A program made the position numbers and the translations under genes. 64,000 nt of DNA from Syngnathus acus (Eukaryota; Chordata; Actinopteri; Syngnathiformes; Syngnathidae): assembly GCF_901709675.1 (NCBI RefSeq), contig NC_051094.1, forward strand, positions 8,798,501 to 8,862,500, given 5' to 3'. The stretch's first letter is position 1; each line of letters begins with the position of its first letter. Positions 59,639 through 64,000 of the stretch are shown one piece after another. The notes under the pieces are model-generated. The model worked only from the letters and a program-made list of their open reading frames with translations, was not told the origin of the DNA and ran no database searches.

Positions 59639-62600
59639 TCACTTGGCCATATCTATCAGACTCTGCAGGGATGTGGGAACCCACGTCTTTTCTCCTTGCA
59701 CGAATACCACACCCCTGTCTATGTAGATGACAATACGCCCGAATGTGTACAGCTGCTTGCCCTCATGCCGTTTGGCCACTATGGGCATGAACACAATGTT
59801 GTTCTCCTCAGCCTTGGTCTGGATGAGATCTTTGAAGTTTGTGGGTACACTAACACTGGCACCCCTGTGAGCGACACACTCCGCATCCCTGCGCTCTTGC
59901 ATGGCTTCATAGTGGAAGTCCTTTCTTCTCTCTGTCTGAGTGAGATATGCAATGTTTTCTCTCGCACCTGGTTGCATGTATCCACCTGTGGGTACACACG
60001 AAGCACACTAAGTTGTCATGCCATGTCTTCGACTCTTAATATTTCATGAAATAAATGCAGACACGGGCTTGTACCGCTACGTATTTCCTGAAACCCACCC
60101 ATGCCCGAAGATACTGCACGGTTCATGATGTCCAACGCTTCATTAAACTTGTCTTTTATGACTGTCTGTGACAACAAGGCATCGCTGAACATGGTCTTCC
60201 AACCGAGGTACCATTTGGTGATTTCCTCATAATTAGGACTGTTGCTCAGCCATGAACACAGGACCTTTTGTGAACAGACCAAACAAAGTCAAATATGAGT
60301 TAGAAGTTATGTTGCTCCATTGCTTTGCTTGTGAGAGTTCCTTACTTGCAGCCATTTTGGAAAGAAGTTTTTGTCCAGCAGGGAGACCAGACTAGATGGT
60401 GACAGCATTCCCTCCCAGTCTATCACCCAGTTAAAGGGCTCCATTTGCTGCTGGTGAGGGTTGATAACCAGCTCCTCCAGACACAGAGCTGTAAGAGGCC
60501 AGATGTAATAACACTTTACCGTCAGAAAAAGAATAGGGGGTAAAAAAGGCGTGAAAGACAAGAAGGAGACGCTTACCTAATTTAGGGATGATGTTTTTCA
60601 CCATGAAGGCCTCCCAAGCTCCAAGGCTAAAAACATCTTTCCACGGTTGCAGGATGAGGCGTGCTGAGGCATCACTGGGGTGCCACCGCTGCAAAGCATT
60701 AGCTAGTTTGCTCCTGATGGGCGCGTATAAAGGTTCAAGACGTGATTGGAGAAGAGGCAGCCAAGGGTGGATCCATGAGTGAATGGGCACAGTGTCTGTT
60801 AAGGGGTTCCACGCATCCACCTGGTAATCACAAAACACGATTGAGAGATGCAGATACAAAGTCAAATATCATATCAGATTATACACTCATCATCAAAATC
60901 ATATTTTATTTGATTAGCACTTTTCAGGTATTAAAAATGCAACACAAAGTGCTCTATTGTACACAAAGAAGAACCAGTAAAAAGAAATACGCAGAAAACC
61001 ACCCCTAATATAGCGTTAACGTAAATATGTCTTGCCTCTCTCTGCAGCCGCGGTAAAACAAGCTGCTCAAGCAAATAATCTGAGATCCAAAGCGGAAGAA
61101 GAGAAGACCACAGTTCAACGCAGTCCACCATTGGCCCAACCATGCGAGGCTGCCAACCGGACACGCAGGACCGCATCACTGGGATCCACACTTCCCACAG
61201 CAGCCTGGAACAACACACACACGTGGCATCAAAACAAGTTGAGGCCATTTCATGTGTTTGCTTTTACCTGTGGTAAGGGTCCATGTTTGAATCTTGCCCA
61301 TTATTGAGAAGGTTTCGAGATTCGAGAATTACCCTCCATTTACCAACCTCTTCAAGGCAATAAGAAGAGTCCTGAAACAAACAAAAACAAAGTCTGACAG
61401 GAGCAAATCAAAGATACCAGCCTACTTGATAACACGTGAAAGGAGTAACACACCTTCAATGGATTCCAGGAAAAAAGTTTTTCTTTGAGTAAGGGGTGAA
61501 CTACAGCTACAGCCAAGTCAGCCAAACCCAACGTCTTGTATTCCTCATAATAGTCTGTCTGTAAAGTCTCAAAGATGCGAGCGCACTCCTGAAGGAGGCA
61601 AAATTAAGAACATATTTTCAATAAGGATAATTGCACATCTCACTGATTGTCAGTCCTGTGGGGTGCTCAATTAAAAAAAAATAAAAAACATACCTGCAAA
61701 GTGGGTCCCTCGCCTGGTGCTGTGTCTCCAGAAGGGAAACGATCCACCAATGCCAGCACCGCTTCCATTCTACAGATGGCGTCTTGTTCTTCTTCCAACC
61801 TGGTCTGCAGCGCCTGAGACTCATGGCTCAGCGAGACAACCACATCTTTCTCATGCTGCAAGCGGCGGGCCGACTACACAATTGGTTGTGAGACCGCAAA
61901 ACAGATGTTGGTATGTGATACGTTTTGGATGAAGTGTTTATCTGTAAGAAGCTTGCTTGTACCTGTAATATGTCTTGTTCCGTAAGGTCAATCAAAAGTT
62001 GAAGGTTATGTTCAAGCTCAGGAAGTGCAAAGCTGGATCCCTTCTGATCCCGCATGGACGTGCTTGGCGGACCGTCTTCTGGCACGCTGTGCTTGTTGGA
62101 CATCTGACTGTAACTGGAATATACCTTTTGCTCTCTTCCAGTCATATCGATGACCTAAACATGGGAAGATATGTCTGAGGTGGGGAGCGTTCTTGTAGAC
62201 TATATTTACTTGCAATATCAAGGGGTGGTTTTCTACACATCATTCTATTGCTGATACAGCAAGTCTCAAATAAAAAGGGTTAATTAGTTCACCTTGACTT
62301 GTGCCAGCTGTCCAGCAGATGTTCCTATGCTGCGCCCGGCAAGTTTGCCTGTAGCCTTCAGTTCCTCCACAGTTTTGTAGGAGTACTTGGGTTTCTTCCT
62401 TGCTCCGGTGGCTGCTGGATCTTTACGCCACTGACCTAGTTCCTTCTGAAACTCCTAAAGAGACAGATGATTTAGAATGTCATGACAACGTAAGGTTACT
62501 TTCAATTGCTAAGACAATTGAGGGTGAAGATCGGAATGCCAAGACCAGTGGCATGTTACCTTTTCTTCCTCCTCGTCCGAGTCAACTACAGGAAAATCTT

Positions 62601-63618
62601 GAAGACTTTGTACGGTTCGTTCATTGCCATAAGCACCCACGGCTCCTTTTCCTTTCCGCACCTTTGCCTCGATAGGATTGACGATACCTGGAGGATTAAT
62701 AAAGCAAATGGTCACAAACTGTGCATCTCAGTCCTCCTCAAACCTAAAACTAAGTACCCATAATTCTGCACACCTTGCGCGTTCTTGCCCAAGCCTCTGC
62801 CTGGTTGATAGCCCATTTTCTGCAGCAGCTTTTGACCAATTCCCTTCGTGTGTTTCTCCCAAGAACCAATTCCTTGTCCAGTTTGGATACCCCCTGCAAA
62901 CCTTTGAGACTGGTTTCCACGGATATTACCCTGGAAAAACAAAAAAGCAGTGCTTCTCAACTGTTGTCATCCTGGGAGCCGCATCTTACTATTGCTGCAA
63001 AGTCACAACACGTTTTCCACAAGTTAAGAACAATAAAACATTGTTTGTTTTACTGTACTATACAAACCTGTTAGAATATACAACTCAGGGAATAACAAAC
63101 ACTTTATCAAACTGTCATTTACCTTTTGAAGCTTTTTAGTCGTTAGCACTCGAGGCGGCGGTGGTGCAGAAGGAACGTCATCATCAGAATCATCAGGACC
63201 TTCCTCTTCTTCTTCTTCTTCTTGCTGTTTCTCATCGGATGGAGTTTTTCTTAATCCCGCACTCACAAAGTTCACTGGAGCAGTGTAGTCTTTAGATCTA
63301 GAAAAACACTTGATTTAATGATCTATTCTTTGAAAACGAGTTGTCGTTTGCTCCCTCCAAATGATTATCGTGGATTGATGTGGCTCAGCATGGAAACAGC
63401 ACCATGACTTACCTCTTGCCTCCAAATTGGGGTCTCTCGTCCTCATCAGAGTCACCTTCTGCCCAGATGCCATAAGTCATTTGCTCCTTGGTCTGTCTGT
63501 GTCTGCGGCGGTCTGGGTTGAACTCATTGGCCAAATCCCAATCTGTGATTTCAAATTTTTCAATATCTACACCATCTTCCTCTGCATCCCTCCGTCCATA
63601 CAGGTGTGACATTGACAT
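59639..63618 (-). CDS. tfip11: Tuftelin-interacting protein 11 (spliceosome disassembly G-patch factor)
   Basis: TFIP11 (Ntr1 homologue) recruits and activates the helicase DHX15 to dismantle the intron-lariat spliceosome. Fourteen coding exons (5' first): 63413-63618, 63123-63297, 62774-62930, 62560-62687, 62293-62454, 61963-62154, 61694-61873, 61454-61588, 61268-61371, 61036-61204, 60577-60820, 60346-60488, 60099-60264, 59639-59985. This gives 835 aa (human 837). The N-terminus has [14 protein letters not shown], then an acidic run ([15 protein letters not shown]) and the G-patch at ~155-200 ([20 protein letters not shown]). After it come [45 protein letters not shown] and the invariant C-terminus ending in [12 protein letters not shown]. 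The central region (exons 7-9) is the most diverged. Intron 10 is GC-AG. The coding exon starts one base before the ATG after a CTTTTCAG acceptor, so a 5' non-coding exon must exist upstream. Confidence 0.96.
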
Positions 63619-64000
63619 TCTGAAAAGAACGATGAAACAAACCCAACCGGGGTCAAGATTAAAAACATTACAAATGCATTGAGAGCATGCACGTGAACAT
63701 CCATTATATTCATATCCAAAATAACATACATTTTGTTGTTTGAATCAGAAATGTAACAAATCAAAAACCTCGCATCTATCTGAATTATTTGCGAACTGTA
63801 GATGTCATTAGGAAACCGTAAATAAATAAAACCGGCGTTTTGATGTATTAGTAAAAATACATTAAACGACAACCACTTACTTTTAATTCACATTACCTAT
63901 TTCTATACGGAATAAATGGGTGTTCTTTCTTGTAGCATCAAAAATAGTCCGATAGCTAACAGTAACTAGCTTCTAGGCGCACCACACACAGGAACACTTT
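63619..64000 (-). other. tfip11: tfip11 5' intron and probable non-coding first exon
   Basis: An acceptor directly abuts the tfip11 ATG. The best upstream donor on the minus strand is AATAG|GTAATG, the exon ending at 63897, so the non-coding exon would be 63897 to about 63990 or beyond the window. No coding seen. Confidence 0.4.

Overview
The window is vertebrate nuclear DNA, most likely from a ray-finned fish with a compact genome. Genes are split by many short GT-AG introns, there are CA microsatellites and relics of Tc1-like and pogo-like transposons, and the proteins are clear orthologues of human genes with usual vertebrate lengths. I cannot name the species from sequence alone. All gene calls come from my own splicing and translation and from recall of the families; nothing was searched.

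Layout, left to right. 9-170 (+): last exon of riok2. 1222-4037 (+): lix1, six exons. 5662-18950 (+): epg5, 45 coding exons in 13.3 kb, 2567 aa. 18.95-22.8 kb: intergenic, with CRE motifs, a GC-rich inverted repeat and a probable non-coding first exon of dnajb5. 22822-27144 (+): dnajb5. 29576-38416 (+): akr1a1; its 7.3-kb intron 2 holds a Tc1-like relic, a tandem array of ~670-bp units (about 30.5-35.2 kb) and an antisense initiator tRNA-Met gene. 39173-46179 (-): vcp, 17 exons giving exactly 806 aa, with a pogo-like element in intron 9 and a CCAAT/CRE cluster upstream. ~47.3-47.6 kb (-): a possible very small gene. 49567-52809 (+): neurofilament heavy gene nefh with a KSP tail. 53771-58718 (-): thoc5, 19 coding exons, 684 aa. 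59639-63618 (-): tfip11, 14 coding exons, 835 aa.

The genes are mostly housekeeping and functionally independent: autophagosome-lysosome tethering (EPG5), the p97 segregase (VCP), an Hsp40 (DNAJB5), an aldehyde reductase (AKR1A1), mRNA export (THOC5), spliceosome disassembly (TFIP11), ribosome maturation (RIOK2) and a neuronal cytoskeletal protein (NEFH). Neighbour pairs riok2-lix1, dnajb5/vcp and nefh-thoc5 (with tfip11 nearby) match pairs I recall as linked in human, whereas the whole block joins segments found on several human chromosomes. akr1a1/vcp and nefh/thoc5 are convergent pairs.

I found no convincing new multi-gene system. The best leads are the homogenised ~670-bp array and the tRNA gene inside one intron, two GC-AG introns, a 93-bp duplication in the KSP tail, a ~150-bp near-identical segment shared by the nefh promoter region and a thoc5 intron, and the unrecognised small gene.
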